From Castellaniella sp041675725 (GTDB taxonomy: Bacteria > Pseudomonadota > Gammaproteobacteria > Burkholderiales > Burkholderiaceae_B): 52,230 nucleotides of DNA. Where the stretch lies: the NCBI RefSeq assembly GCF_041675725.1, contig NZ_JBAYTI010000015.1, forward strand, positions 1 through 52,230, read 5' to 3'. Both the position numbers and the translations under genes were made by a program. Shown here in pieces: positions 9,266 through 18,086 of the stretch; the first letter of the stretch is position 1, and each line of letters begins with the position of its first letter. The notes below the pieces were generated by a model. That model was given only the letters and a program-made list of their open reading frames with translations. It did no database searches and was not told where the DNA came from.

Positions 9266-10078
9266 ATGAGTAAGCACCCCTCGAAATTCGTGTCATCCTG
9301 GACCGATCACATCCTGCGCCTGCCGCAGCCCATTCTCACCACCTTGTCTTTCGTTCTGTTCATACTGCTCTGGTGGGCCGGTACTGTCCTGTTCCTGGAC
9401 TCGGACATGATACCGTCGCCGGATGCCGTGGCTTTTCGCGCGATCGACATGTTTCGCAGGCACGACCTGACCACGGGGATCGAAGCTTCCATGATCCGCG
9501 TGATCGTCGGCCTGGTGCTGGGCACGGTGCTCGGCATCGCCCTGGGCCTGCTCATAGGGCGCTCGCGCCTGATCGCGACATTCGTCGATCCCGTCTTCCA
9601 ATTGCTGCGCAACCTTTCACCCACCGCCATGATCCCGGTCGCGCTGGTATGGTTCGGCATTGGCGAGTCCTCCAAGTATTTCCTGATTTTCTGGGGGACC
9701 TTCTTCATCGTTGCCGTCAATACCACCGCGGGGACTCGCTCGACACCGCAAACCCGCATCCGGGCCGCGCAGTGCCTGGGGGCGTCGGAGGCCAGGATCT
9801 TCATCAGCATCATCCTGCCGTCCGCGCTGCCCTACATCATTGCCGGCATCCGGCTCGGGGTGGCATCGGCGTTCATGACCATCATCCCGGCCGAGCTGCT
9901 GGCCGCCCAGGAAGGCTTGGGCGCGCTTTTGCAACAGGCCTCGCTCAATGGCCAGATCGACCGCATGTTCGTGGTGCTGGTGTTGATCGCGGTGCTGGGC
10001 TATGGCACGGACAGAGCCGTGCGCTACCTGTCCGAGAACACGTTTCGCCGATACACCGCCTACCTGTCCGAGATGTAG
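9266..10078 (+). CDS. ABC transporter permease, SsuC/TauC-like (importer 2)
   Basis: A 270-residue inner-membrane permease with about six membrane spans and the coupling loop around TRIRAAQCLGASEARIF. The ending YLSENTFRRYTAYLSEM is hydrophilic and cytoplasmic. AAGG precedes ATG 9266. It is the last gene of the rightward operon and ends 13 bp before the stop codon of a convergent gene, with no obvious intrinsic terminator in that gap. Confidence 0.9.
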   Translation: MSKHPSKFVSSWTDHILRLPQPILTTLSFVLFILLWWAGTVLFLDSDMIPSPDAVAFRAIDMFRRHDLTTGIEASMIRVIVGLVLGTVLGIALGLLIGRSRLIATFVDPVFQLLRNLSPTAMIPVALVWFGIGESSKYFLIFWGTFFIVAVNTTAGTRSTPQTRIRAAQCLGASEARIFISIILPSALPYIIAGIRLGVASAFMTIIPAELLAAQEGLGALLQQASLNGQIDRMFVVLVLIAVLGYGTDRAVRYLSENTFRRYTAYLSEM

Positions 10079-10091
10079 TAGATGTGGTGCG

Positions 10092-11300
10092 TCAGGGGCA
10101 CTTCACCCAGACCTCACCGTACGATCCGATCGAGCGGTGAGGCAGGTGGTCGCAGGCCCACAGGGAAAGCGGTATCGGGTTCGGGCCAAAGTACTTTTCC
10201 CAGATGCGGCAGCTTTGAAGGATATCATCGGGTTGGCGCATGAACTGCGCCAGCCTGGCCACCGCGTCGAAGCCGACGCCCCACTCGTCCAGTACCGCCT
10301 TGAGCTTCTCGGCCATGTTCCAGGCCTCGAATTCAGTTTGGCTGAAACAGGCCTGATCGCTCTCCGGCGCTGGGTCGGGATAGATCAGCAGAATCAGGTG
10401 TTCACCAAAGCGCGCGGCCTGGCTCATACCATCGTTCGGGCACCCTGCGGGTAGTGCGCGTGCGCTGCGTTCGGCATCCATATACAGATTGATTTCCACG
10501 CGCGCGTCGAAGATCGCCAGGCCCTCGTGCCGAACCGAGATGAAATGGGTCATGGGCGGAGTGCCCGAATGCAGATCGTTCCACGCTTCCACGACGTCAC
10601 CCAGGTCTTCTGGCTCGGTATAGAAGATGGTCGCCTTGCTGATCGTATCCACCCCAAGCCCGAGTTCCTGCAGAATGGGCTGCAGCTTTTGCCGCCAGAT
10701 GTAATCGACTTCGCGTTGGATGCGGTTCCCCTTCCACTGATGGCCAGCAGGCAGCATGACCTCGGGCGATATGCCGCCCAGGTCGCCCTTGCCATGGGCG
10801 GCCATGAACCCCGCGACGCTGAAAAGCGTCTTGCCGAAAGAGGCGGCCGGCACGAACCCCGAGGTGCTGGGAATGTCGATGGCCTTGATGTCCAGATATT
10901 CGACGGCATCGGCGGCGCCGGCGAGGGCGTCGAGCTGGATGCAGGATGATCCGGGCCCCTGCGAGGGCAGCAGCACCGAAGTGCTGGGGGGCACGGGCTG
11001 CCACGACTCGCGGCGGTATCGATGCATCACCGGCACGGTGCGGGCCGCGGCAAAGCGCTGCTCACTGACGAATACACGGAATGCCTGATCCGACGCGCTC
11101 TCCAGCACCGAATTGCAGGCGCTGAAAAGCTGGCGCATTTGCAGGGCGCTGGCGGAACCATGAAGCGGCTCAGGCACCATGGCCCCACTGGCAAACCCCC
11201 CCAGACCGTTGAACAACAGCAGATTTCCCGACTGCAGCGCTTGCGCGATTTCGATGCCAGGGGTTCCGATGCGCGTCTTGAAAAGGATTTTGTTTGCCAT
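10092..11300 (-). CDS. Three-domain Rid (YjgF/RidA-like) protein, arginine-less
   Basis: A 402-residue protein made of three consecutive Rid-like units (about 1-135, 140-275, 280-402). Each has the pattern of a helix pair followed by the family's C-terminal beta edge: PPSTSVLLPS..SCIQLDALA, PPMTHFISVRHEGLAIFDARVEINLY and PIPLSLWACDHLPHRSIGSYGEVWV. RidA proteins hydrolyse 2-aminoacrylate-type imines with an Arg at the start of that edge (PARS in E. coli). None of the three units keeps that Arg, so deaminase activity is doubtful; binding or isomerising a related intermediate is possible. ATG 11300 is chosen over 11306 and 11321 because AAAGG lies seven bases before it. It is last in the leftward operon. 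Confidence 0.75.
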   Translation of the reverse strand: MANKILFKTRIGTPGIEIAQALQSGNLLLFNGLGGFASGAMVPEPLHGSASALQMRQLFSACNSVLESASDQAFRVFVSEQRFAAARTVPVMHRYRRESWQPVPPSTSVLLPSQGPGSSCIQLDALAGAADAVEYLDIKAIDIPSTSGFVPAASFGKTLFSVAGFMAAHGKGDLGGISPEVMLPAGHQWKGNRIQREVDYIWRQKLQPILQELGLGVDTISKATIFYTEPEDLGDVVEAWNDLHSGTPPMTHFISVRHEGLAIFDARVEINLYMDAERSARALPAGCPNDGMSQAARFGEHLILLIYPDPAPESDQACFSQTEFEAWNMAEKLKAVLDEWGVGFDAVARLAQFMRQPDDILQSCRIWEKYFGPNPIPLSLWACDHLPHRSIGSYGEVWVKCP

Positions 11301-11407
11301 CGTCATGCCTTTGCTGTGCAAAACCGGCCCGATGATTCGGGCCGGCGGGTGGTTGGTTTCGGCTCAGCCCGGCTCGCGTCTATGTGCGGGCGGCCCAGGC
11401 TGTTCGA

Positions 11408-12487
11408 TCATTTTGGCACAGCGCGCTCTTCGCTGGCCGGCAGGAACTCTGCGCTGTACACGAGTTCGGGTTTGGGCCGGTCGGTCACGTTGTAAGCATC
11501 GCTGATGATGTCTATGGTCGCCTGTACCCGGTCGGGGCGCACGCTGCCCAAGCCGTTGGCGCGGACATAGTCGGTGAGGACGAGCCGATCCAGCATCAGC
11601 CCCAGCCGTTCCTTTTCCAGATCGAGATTGACCAGCTTGTCACGGCTCTTGAGCGTTTCCACCGTCTTTTGCTCGTCGCGAATAGCCGACTGCAGAGCGG
11701 CATTGGTGGCCCGGACCAAGGCGGCGACCGTGCCGGGATTCTTTTGCGCGAATTCAGCCGTGGTGAACAAAGAATGCCCGTACAGGGGCACGCCGAAGTC
11801 GCCGTAGGTCATGATCACGATGTCTTCCAGGGGGACGCCCAGCGACTTGATGTCGAGCACGCTGGACGTGATCGCGCCCAGTATGGCGTCGACGTCGCCG
11901 TTGACCAGCATGGTTTCGCGCAGCGCCCCAGTGACCGTTACCATTTCGACCTTCTCGGCATCGATGTCGTTGGCCGCGGCAAAGGCGCCGAAAATGTCGC
12001 GGGCCGCACTGCCCGCCGTCGAGCCCACTTTTTTGCCAACTAGGTCCTTGGGACCCGCGATCGACTTGTCTTTGGTGGAGATCACGGAATTCGCGGTGTT
12101 TTCGTTCGTTACGTAGAACGCGGTGATGGGGTTGTCGGGATTCTTGATGTTGTATTGCACGATGGAGCTCATTTCAGCCCAACCGACATCGTAGGCGCCC
12201 GATGCGACTTTCACGACGGCGTCAGTCGAACCGTTGCCGCGGTCTACATTGACGTCGACGCCATGTTCCTTGAAGATGCCGTGATCCTGCGCCGCCGTGA
12301 AGATGGCCTGTGGACCCTGAAATGCCCAGTCCAGCACCATTTTCAGGTTCTCTTTTTCTACCTTGGCGCCCCCCTGCGCGGTAACGACAGAGGGGAATGC
12401 AAGCAAGCCGCTCCCCATGGCCGCCGTCGCGCCCAGGTAGCCCAGCATCGCGCGGCGTGAGATTTGATTGCTTTTGTGTGTGCCCAT
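11408..12487 (-). CDS. ABC transporter substrate-binding protein with Tat signal (importer 3)
   Basis: A 359-residue NMT1/THI5-like receptor. SRRAMLGYLGATAAMGSG near residues 10-27 is a twin-arginine signal, so the protein is probably folded before export, unlike the receptors of importers 1 and 2. The mature part includes KMVLDWAFQGPQAIFTAAQ, NGSTDAVVKVASGAYDVGW, DLVGKKVGSTAGSAARD and LVNGDVDAILGAITS. The frame runs upstream to 12556, but CTGGAGGAAAC just before ATG 12487 fixes the start. Its permease and ATPase lie upstream in the same transcript (13365-14935). Confidence 0.88.
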   Translation of the reverse strand: MGTHKSNQISRRAMLGYLGATAAMGSGLLAFPSVVTAQGGAKVEKENLKMVLDWAFQGPQAIFTAAQDHGIFKEHGVDVNVDRGNGSTDAVVKVASGAYDVGWAEMSSIVQYNIKNPDNPITAFYVTNENTANSVISTKDKSIAGPKDLVGKKVGSTAGSAARDIFGAFAAANDIDAEKVEMVTVTGALRETMLVNGDVDAILGAITSSVLDIKSLGVPLEDIVIMTYGDFGVPLYGHSLFTTAEFAQKNPGTVAALVRATNAALQSAIRDEQKTVETLKSRDKLVNLDLEKERLGLMLDRLVLTDYVRANGLGSVRPDRVQATIDIISDAYNVTDRPKPELVYSAEFLPASEERAVPK

Positions 12488-12533
12488 TGTTTCCTCCAGT
12501 GAATGAACCAGTCTTGGTGAACCGTCTCGACTT

Positions 12534-13289
12534 CTAATGAATGACGAATCCTCCATCTATGACCAGGTTGTGACCCAACATGAAAGTCGCATCGGTGGTG
12601 GCCAGGAATGCCACCACGTCGGCAACTTCGCTTTCTTCGCCCAGCCGCCCGGCGGGTAGTGAACCCAGACGCTGCTGGAGCAGTGCGGGTTCGCGCTCCA
12701 GACGCGCTTTGTAGTAGTTGGTGATGATCGGCCCCGGGCTGACTGCATTGACGATGATCTTTTCGGGTGCGAGCTCCAGCGCCATATTGCGCGTCAGTTG
12801 GATCAGGGCAGCCTTGGTCATCGCGTACACCGAAGCACCCGGATCGGCCACCAGGCCAAGCTGGCTTGCCATTTGGATGATCCTGCCACCCCCCTGGGCA
12901 CGCATCGCGGGCAGCACGGCCTGGCTCAGCAGGAATGCGGCGCGCAGGTTGATGGCAAATACCTTGTCGAAGTCCGTGGCGCTGAACTCGCCGAAAGGCT
13001 TGCGTATCCTGACGCCCGCGTTGTTGACAAGCACGTCGATGCGGCCGAATTCATCACGGGCGGCCTGCGCAATGGCCGGGGCACTGGCGGGATCGGCAAG
13101 ATCATGAAGCCCATAGTGGGCTGACTTCTGTTGCGGATGCAGGCGGGCGCATTCGGCAGCGACCGCGGCCAGCTCTTCTTGCGTGCCTTCGGCCACCAGG
13201 TAGACCTGAAAGCCCGCGCCCGCAAGCCGCAGCGCGCAGGCGCGGCCTATGCCGCGCGAGGCGCCAGTAACAATCGCCGTTTTGCTCAT
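12534..13289 (-). CDS. Short-chain dehydrogenase/reductase (SDR)
   Basis: A 251-residue classical SDR. The cofactor motif TGASRGIGRA is at the N-terminus, NNAG follows at mid-protein, and the catalytic set is Ser in MASQLG, then YAMTK. The C-terminus LVIDGGFVIH closes the fold. AAAGGAGGT lies ten bases before ATG 13289; an upstream ATG at 13325 lacks such support. It sits between an ABC receptor gene and a permease gene, so it probably acts on the imported compound or its product (alcohol/ketone interconversion). Substrate unknown. Confidence 0.88.
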   Translation of the reverse strand: MSKTAIVTGASRGIGRACALRLAGAGFQVYLVAEGTQEELAAVAAECARLHPQQKSAHYGLHDLADPASAPAIAQAARDEFGRIDVLVNNAGVRIRKPFGEFSATDFDKVFAINLRAAFLLSQAVLPAMRAQGGGRIIQMASQLGLVADPGASVYAMTKAALIQLTRNMALELAPEKIIVNAVSPGPIITNYYKARLEREPALLQQRLGSLPAGRLGEESEVADVVAFLATTDATFMLGHNLVIDGGFVIH

Positions 13290-13364
13290 GACTATACCGA
13301 CCTCCTTTGTACTGCCGCCGACCATGGCGGTTGCAACGGGCTAGCAGACGTCCATAGACCCCAC

Positions 13365-14135
13365 TCAGGTGGTCCCATTGACACGCTGGGTTGCCCAGCC
13401 CGTGGTGCGTGTTTCGATCGCGGCAAAGATCGCATACATCCCTATACCCATGACGGACACCAGCAACAGTGCGGCAAATACGAGGGGAACGTCGAAACGT
13501 GCGCTGGCGGTCAGGATCAGGTAGCCGATGCCTTCATTTGAAGCGATGGTTTCGGAGATGACTGAACCGACGAAAGCCAGCGTGATGACGACTTTCAGGG
13601 ACGCGAATAAATACGGCAGGGTGCGGGGTATGCCCACCTTTCGCAGGATTTCCATTTTGGTGGCACCCAGCGTGCGCAATACGTCTTCCAGTTCGGGTTC
13701 GAGCGTGGCCAAGCCCGTTGCGACGTTGACCGTGACCGGGAAAAAGCTTGTGATGAAGGCCGTGATGATGGCCGGAACGGTGCCTATCCCCACCCAGATG
13801 ACCAATATGGGCACGATGGCGACCTTGGGCACGCTGTTGAACCCGATGAGCATGGGATACAGGCCTACGTAAAGCAATCGCGACGAGCCGACCAGCACCC
13901 CCAGGAAAATCCCACCCACGACTGCGGCAACGAAACCGACTGCCGTGGTGAACAAAGTGTGCAGTGAATGGAAGGCGAGCGCGTCGTGATACTTGAATAC
14001 GCTCGCAAGGATGACGGTCGGGCGCGGCAGGATGAATTCCTTGATCGAGAACACCACGCAGACGATCTCCCAAACCAGGAAGAAGGCGACGATAATCAGA
14101 TACGGAGCGCTGCGCTCTAGCCAGCGGGTTTTCAT
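13365..14135 (-). CDS. ABC transporter permease, SsuC-like (importer 3)
   Basis: A 256-residue membrane protein with about six spans and the coupling loop DVLRTLGATKMEILRKVG. ATG 14135 overlaps the stop of the ATPase gene as ATGA, which decides the start over an ATG 18 bases upstream. It pairs with the ATPase at 14132-14935 and the receptor at 11408-12487, with the SDR gene inserted between permease and receptor. Confidence 0.9.
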   Translation of the reverse strand: MKTRWLERSAPYLIIVAFFLVWEIVCVVFSIKEFILPRPTVILASVFKYHDALAFHSLHTLFTTAVGFVAAVVGGIFLGVLVGSSRLLYVGLYPMLIGFNSVPKVAIVPILVIWVGIGTVPAIITAFITSFFPVTVNVATGLATLEPELEDVLRTLGATKMEILRKVGIPRTLPYLFASLKVVITLAFVGSVISETIASNEGIGYLILTASARFDVPLVFAALLLVSVMGIGMYAIFAAIETRTTGWATQRVNGTT

Positions 14136-14935
14136 TGCGTTCTCAGCCTCCATATGTGCTCGCGCAGTTCTTGCACGGCTTCGTTGAATTCAGTACTGGC
14201 CGTGGTATCCAGCGTGCGAAGGTGGGTGCGCGGAATGACGCGGCTTGCGAAAATATGGCCGGGCCGGTTGCTCATGACGTGCACGGTATCCGACAGATAC
14301 ACGGCTTCGCGTAGGTCGTGCGTGACCAGGATCACGGTGAATTTTCTGTCTAGCCACAGATTTTGCAGCACGTCCCAGAGCTCTTCACGGGTAAAGGCGT
14401 CGAGCGCCCCGAAAGGCTCGTCCAGCATGAGCAGCTGGGGGTCATGGATCAGGGCCCGGCACAGCGATACGCGTTGCTGCATGCCCCCGGACAGTTGCCG
14501 AGGCAGCTTATCTTCGAAGCCCGCGAGCCCGACGGCGGCGAGTATGTCAAGGGCTTTCTGCCTGTATTTTCCGCGCTCTTTTTTGATCAGATGCTTGTGG
14601 GGCTCGACCACTTCGAGCGGCAACATCACATTTTCGAGCGCGGTACGCCAAGGCAACAGCGTAGGGTGCTGGAACGCCATGCCAACGATTTTCAGCGGCC
14701 CGGTCACTTTGGCACCATTGACCCAGACTTCGCCTTCCGTGGGCGGCATGATGCCTGTGACCACCTTCATGAGCGATGATTTGCCGCAGCCGCTTGGGCC
14801 GACGATCGACGCAAATTCGCCCTTGGCGATGGCCACATCCACCCCCTTGAGGGCGGGCGTGGATACATCGCCTTGACCATAGCTCAGGCTGAGTTGTCTG
14901 AGCGCGACGAAGGCATCCGAAGGCGAATTAACCAT
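14132..14935 (-). CDS. ABC transporter ATP-binding protein, SsuB-like (importer 3)
   Basis: A 267-residue nucleotide-binding subunit: Walker A GPSGCGKSS, signature LSGGMQQR, Walker B LLMLDEPFGALDA and H-loop LVTHD. Its start codon shares one base with the stop of the ThDP-enzyme gene (TGATG), implying translational coupling to that enzyme. Confidence 0.92.
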   Translation of the reverse strand: MVNSPSDAFVALRQLSLSYGQGDVSTPALKGVDVAIAKGEFASIVGPSGCGKSSLMKVVTGIMPPTEGEVWVNGAKVTGPLKIVGMAFQHPTLLPWRTALENVMLPLEVVEPHKHLIKKERGKYRQKALDILAAVGLAGFEDKLPRQLSGGMQQRVSLCRALIHDPQLLMLDEPFGALDAFTREELWDVLQNLWLDRKFTVILVTHDLREAVYLSDTVHVMSNRPGHIFASRVIPRTHLRTLDTTASTEFNEAVQELREHIWRLRTQ

Positions 14936-16590
14936 CAGTCCTTCCACCAGGGGTCGAGTGGCCCGGGGGCGAGTTCGTCGGTCACGTGCGCATCGATCAA
15001 CATGGATTTACCGGCATTCACGAGCTCGACCCCGCGTGCCACGGCATCGCGGAATTCGGCCAGCGTGCTGACTTCGGCGCTCTCGATTTCAAACGCATCG
15101 GCCACACGAGCCAAGTGCTGCTTGGTGAACACCGAACCAAAGCTGCGCCCATACCGTGAATCCTGGCGCATCCGGATATGCCCCAACATGGCGTTGTTGA
15201 CGATCACGACCAGAATCGGTACGTCGAGCCGGCGGGCGGTCTCGAGCTCGCCCATGGTCATGGCAAAACCACCGTCGCCCACCAGCGCGCAAACAAATGA
15301 ATCGGGACTGGCGATCTTGGCGCCAATGGCGCCGGGAATGCCAAAGCCCATGGCGCCTGATGTGGGGTAATGGAACTGGCCGGCGCTCTCTACCAGGAAG
15401 AATTGCTCAGCCCAATGCAGGTAATTACCGGAATCCAGTACGAGCTTGGTGTCGGCGGGCAGCGCGCGGCGCAATTCCCGCGCCACCTCGCGGCCACCGA
15501 CGGCACTGGGATCGGTGGCTTGGGCGTCGAGCTGCGCGCGGTATTCGGCGTGTTGCTTCTGCAGGCCGGCAAGCCACTGCGCGACTTGCGGGTCATCGGA
15601 CCGGGCGGGCAGCGCCTGGCGAAGCAGGGGAAGGACGTCGGCCATGTCGCCCACTACGCCGAATTCGGCGGGGAATACACGGCTGATGACGGCGGGATCC
15701 AGATCGACGTGAATCAAGCGTACGTCTGGCGCAAAGCGCATGCGGTAGTGTTCCGTCATTTGCTCGGAAAAACGGCAGCCCAGCGTCAGCACCACATCGG
15801 CGTTCTTGATTGCGCTGTATGCCGCCGGCGAACCGCCAATACCCGCCATGCCGACCAGATTGGGATGTGCGTCGGATACCGGCTTGCGCAGCCACGAGGC
15901 CACGATGGGGGCATTCAGGGCTTCGGCCAGGCCAGTGACGTCATTCTGGGTTTCGGACCGGACACCGCCACCGGCGATGATCAGCGGCCGCTTGGCACCG
16001 GTGAGTGCCTGAGAAATACGGGCGAGAGACCCGGCCGATACGGCCGCGGTCGCAGATGGCAGGACCGGTGCAACGTAAGGCCCGACGTCCACGTTCATGA
16101 AGTTGTATGGCAGAGCGACGTGAACCGGCCCCTTGCGCCCGGACATGGCCCGTGTATAGGCTTCATTCAGCAGACTGTTGATGCGCCGCGGGTTATTGGC
16201 CTGCACCGACCACTTGGTAATTGACTTGAAAAACTCGGCCAGGTCGATTTCTTCGAAGGCTTCGAGCAGTTCGTGCTCGTTGCTGACCTGCTGCGTCAGA
16301 ATGATCATGGGGATGGATTCGATGTACGCACTCATCACCCCAATGGCCAGGTTGGTTGCGCCTGGCGCCTTGGAGGCCATCACTACGGCGGGCCGACCCG
16401 TATGGAAAGCGTATGAGCAGGCCATCATGGCCGCACCCTGTTCGTGCCGTGTGAGAACGAACGGGATGGGGTCCTTTTCTTTTTGCGCCAGGCTTTCGAT
16501 GATTTCAAGCATCCCGCTGGCTGGGATACCCGCCACAAATGGTGTGTCAATGTCCTCACACCACTTGGCAATAATGTCACAAACTTTCAT
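14935..16590 (-). CDS. Thiamine-diphosphate enzyme, acetolactate synthase large-subunit-like
   Basis: A 551-residue enzyme with the three-domain layout of the pyruvate oxidase/acetolactate synthase family. The cofactor-activating Glu lies in TRHEQGAAMMA near residue 48, the central domain has RPLIIAGGGV, and the ThDP/Mg motif is GDGGFAMTMGELETA ending in VNNAMLG. Such enzymes decarboxylate 2-oxo acids and transfer or oxidise the aldehyde unit. It is not a biosynthetic IlvB by context: no regulatory subunit follows; instead an ABC importer, an SDR and a Rid protein are co-transcribed. GGAGTG precedes ATG 16590; homology starts there rather than at the ATG twelve bases upstream. Confidence 0.88.
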   Translation of the reverse strand: MKVCDIIAKWCEDIDTPFVAGIPASGMLEIIESLAQKEKDPIPFVLTRHEQGAAMMACSYAFHTGRPAVVMASKAPGATNLAIGVMSAYIESIPMIILTQQVSNEHELLEAFEEIDLAEFFKSITKWSVQANNPRRINSLLNEAYTRAMSGRKGPVHVALPYNFMNVDVGPYVAPVLPSATAAVSAGSLARISQALTGAKRPLIIAGGGVRSETQNDVTGLAEALNAPIVASWLRKPVSDAHPNLVGMAGIGGSPAAYSAIKNADVVLTLGCRFSEQMTEHYRMRFAPDVRLIHVDLDPAVISRVFPAEFGVVGDMADVLPLLRQALPARSDDPQVAQWLAGLQKQHAEYRAQLDAQATDPSAVGGREVARELRRALPADTKLVLDSGNYLHWAEQFFLVESAGQFHYPTSGAMGFGIPGAIGAKIASPDSFVCALVGDGGFAMTMGELETARRLDVPILVVIVNNAMLGHIRMRQDSRYGRSFGSVFTKQHLARVADAFEIESAEVSTLAEFRDAVARGVELVNAGKSMLIDAHVTDELAPGPLDPWWKD

Positions 16591-16713
16591 GAGGCACTCC
16601 AAACTGTATTGCCAATTCGATCCATGGTTTTCGACGATTGCGGATCGTGAGGTTCGGCGTTTCTCAAGGGCAGGTCTCGAGCTTTACACACCGTAATCGC
16701 CAACGCTGATCCA

Positions 16714-16743
16714 ATACTAGATGTGGCGTCTGGCGCATGTCAA
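16714..16743 (-). promoter_or_regulatory. Putative sigma-70 promoter for the ThDP/importer-3 operon
   Basis: On the minus strand TTGACA (16743-16738) is followed after 18 bp by TAGTAT (16719-16714). Transcription would begin near 16707, giving a leader of about 117 bases before ATG 16590. It was found by eye only; the consensus -35 makes it the best candidate in this gap. Confidence 0.4.
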
Positions 16744-16809
16744 ACATTCGACGGGTAAATTCTCACTTAGTAAAATAACTCAGTACAAACCCTCGATCTG
16801 CAAGACCTG

Positions 16810-16832
16810 CACCGGACGCCTGTGTTCCGGTG
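16810..16832 (-). terminator. Stem-loop directly after the second Rid gene
   Basis: CACCGGA and TCCGGTG form a seven-bp inverted repeat around a nine-base loop, beginning at the base after the stop codon of the Rid gene that ends at 16833. There is no run of U, so it is not a standard intrinsic terminator; it may stabilise the transcript end or be incidental. Confidence 0.3.
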
Positions 16833-18086
16833 TCAGGATGCGACGGCCCAGCAGTCGGCCGTTATGGTCGCACCGGCCGGCACCAGTGCGCCGTCGACCT
16901 GAACAGCCGATAGGGGCACCGGGCCACCCAAGCGGCGCTGCCAGACTTGCGCCGAGGCAAGGAAGTCGCGCAGGTCCGTGTGATATTGCTGGATGCGCAC
17001 GAGCTCGTCGAGTGTCCGGCCATGGTGTTCCAGGCGAGCCTCGACCTGGTCGATCAGGACCTCGGTCTCTGCGGCAACCATGCTGTGCGTGTAGCGATCC
17101 GGTGCGAGCCGCCGTACGCTTTCGGCCAGCTTGCCATCCTGTTGTGCGCTGACACCCGAGAGATGGGTCATGTCGGTGGCACTGACGATTGCCGGGACGC
17201 CCGACCGTGGGTCGGGCTGGCTGCGGCGGATTGCGGTACCCTTGCGCACGCAGACCAGATTCACCTCGATGATGCCCTTTTTCAGCGCGAGGGCAGAGGC
17301 TGGCGCAACGCTGCGGGCCGGCCCTTCGGTGCCAAAAATCCGCCGCCAGACCTCGTCGAGCTGGGGCAGGTCGCGCATGTTTCTCAGGAATACCTGGGCC
17401 TTGACGACGTGCTCGCGATCCGACCCGGCCAGCTCGGCGGCTTTGATCACATTGTGCAGCACGTAATCGGCCTGGCGGGCGATTTCAGAGCGATCCCACG
17501 TGTATTCGGGGTTCATGGTGGCCTCTTTGGCAATCCCGTTGCTGTCGAGCGCGTCGGCCACCTGGCCCGCCACGAAAATATACTCTTCGAAGGTCATGAT
17601 CGCGGCAAAGCCCGATGACGCCCGCGAGACAGGAATGCCCGAGGCATTGATCGCCTGCCTGCGCTCTTGTGCGCCGATGGCGCCGATGGCTTCAAGGCAA
17701 AGCGTCGCCTGCGGGGCCAGCAGGCCCGGCACGATGACGGACGTGCTGGGGGGGACGATGGCCCCCAGCGCCTGCTGGCGAGCCAGATGATAGGGATAGA
17801 CGGATTCGGGCGAATCATAGAACTGGTCTATGCGCAGCAGGTCTTCCAGCGTAGCCCCCGCCTTGGCGAACGCGCTGGCCAGCGATTCGTACACCCAACG
17901 CCCCTGCGCCAGGCCGGCGGGCTCTTGGAGCAGCGGATCTTGGCCATCGCGGGGGCCGGGGCTCTGCAGCCCGCCGCAGTGCCGCGTGGCCATGTTCCCC
18001 TGGGCAAACAGCCAGCGCCCGGCCTGTACGACACGCGCCAGCGTGACGCCGCCGCCAATGGGAATGGGATCGAGGATAGTGTGCAT
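16833..18086 (-). CDS. Three-domain Rid (YjgF/RidA-like) protein with one arginine-containing unit
   Basis: A 417-residue protein with three Rid-like units (about 1-145, 150-290, 295-417). Their C-terminal edges read PPSTSVIVPG..LCLEAIGAI, GPARSVAPASALALKKGIIE and GPVPLSAVQVDGALVPAG. Only the middle one keeps PARS, matching the substrate-carboxylate Arg of E. coli RidA. So one unit could hydrolyse enamines/imines while the outer two are structural, possibly forming a trimer-like assembly within one chain. It is a diverged relative of the protein at 10092-11300 and lies upstream of the ThDP operon on the same strand. GGAG lies nine bases before ATG 18086. Confidence 0.75.
   Translation of the reverse strand: MHTILDPIPIGGGVTLARVVQAGRWLFAQGNMATRHCGGLQSPGPRDGQDPLLQEPAGLAQGRWVYESLASAFAKAGATLEDLLRIDQFYDSPESVYPYHLARQQALGAIVPPSTSVIVPGLLAPQATLCLEAIGAIGAQERRQAINASGIPVSRASSGFAAIMTFEEYIFVAGQVADALDSNGIAKEATMNPEYTWDRSEIARQADYVLHNVIKAAELAGSDREHVVKAQVFLRNMRDLPQLDEVWRRIFGTEGPARSVAPASALALKKGIIEVNLVCVRKGTAIRRSQPDPRSGVPAIVSATDMTHLSGVSAQQDGKLAESVRRLAPDRYTHSMVAAETEVLIDQVEARLEHHGRTLDELVRIQQYHTDLRDFLASAQVWQRRLGGPVPLSAVQVDGALVPAGATITADCWAVAS

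Noticed and set aside
14935..16590. Assignment of the ThDP enzyme as biosynthetic IlvB
   Set aside because: No small regulatory subunit or ilvC follows, and the gene is coupled to an importer; only the superfamily is safe.
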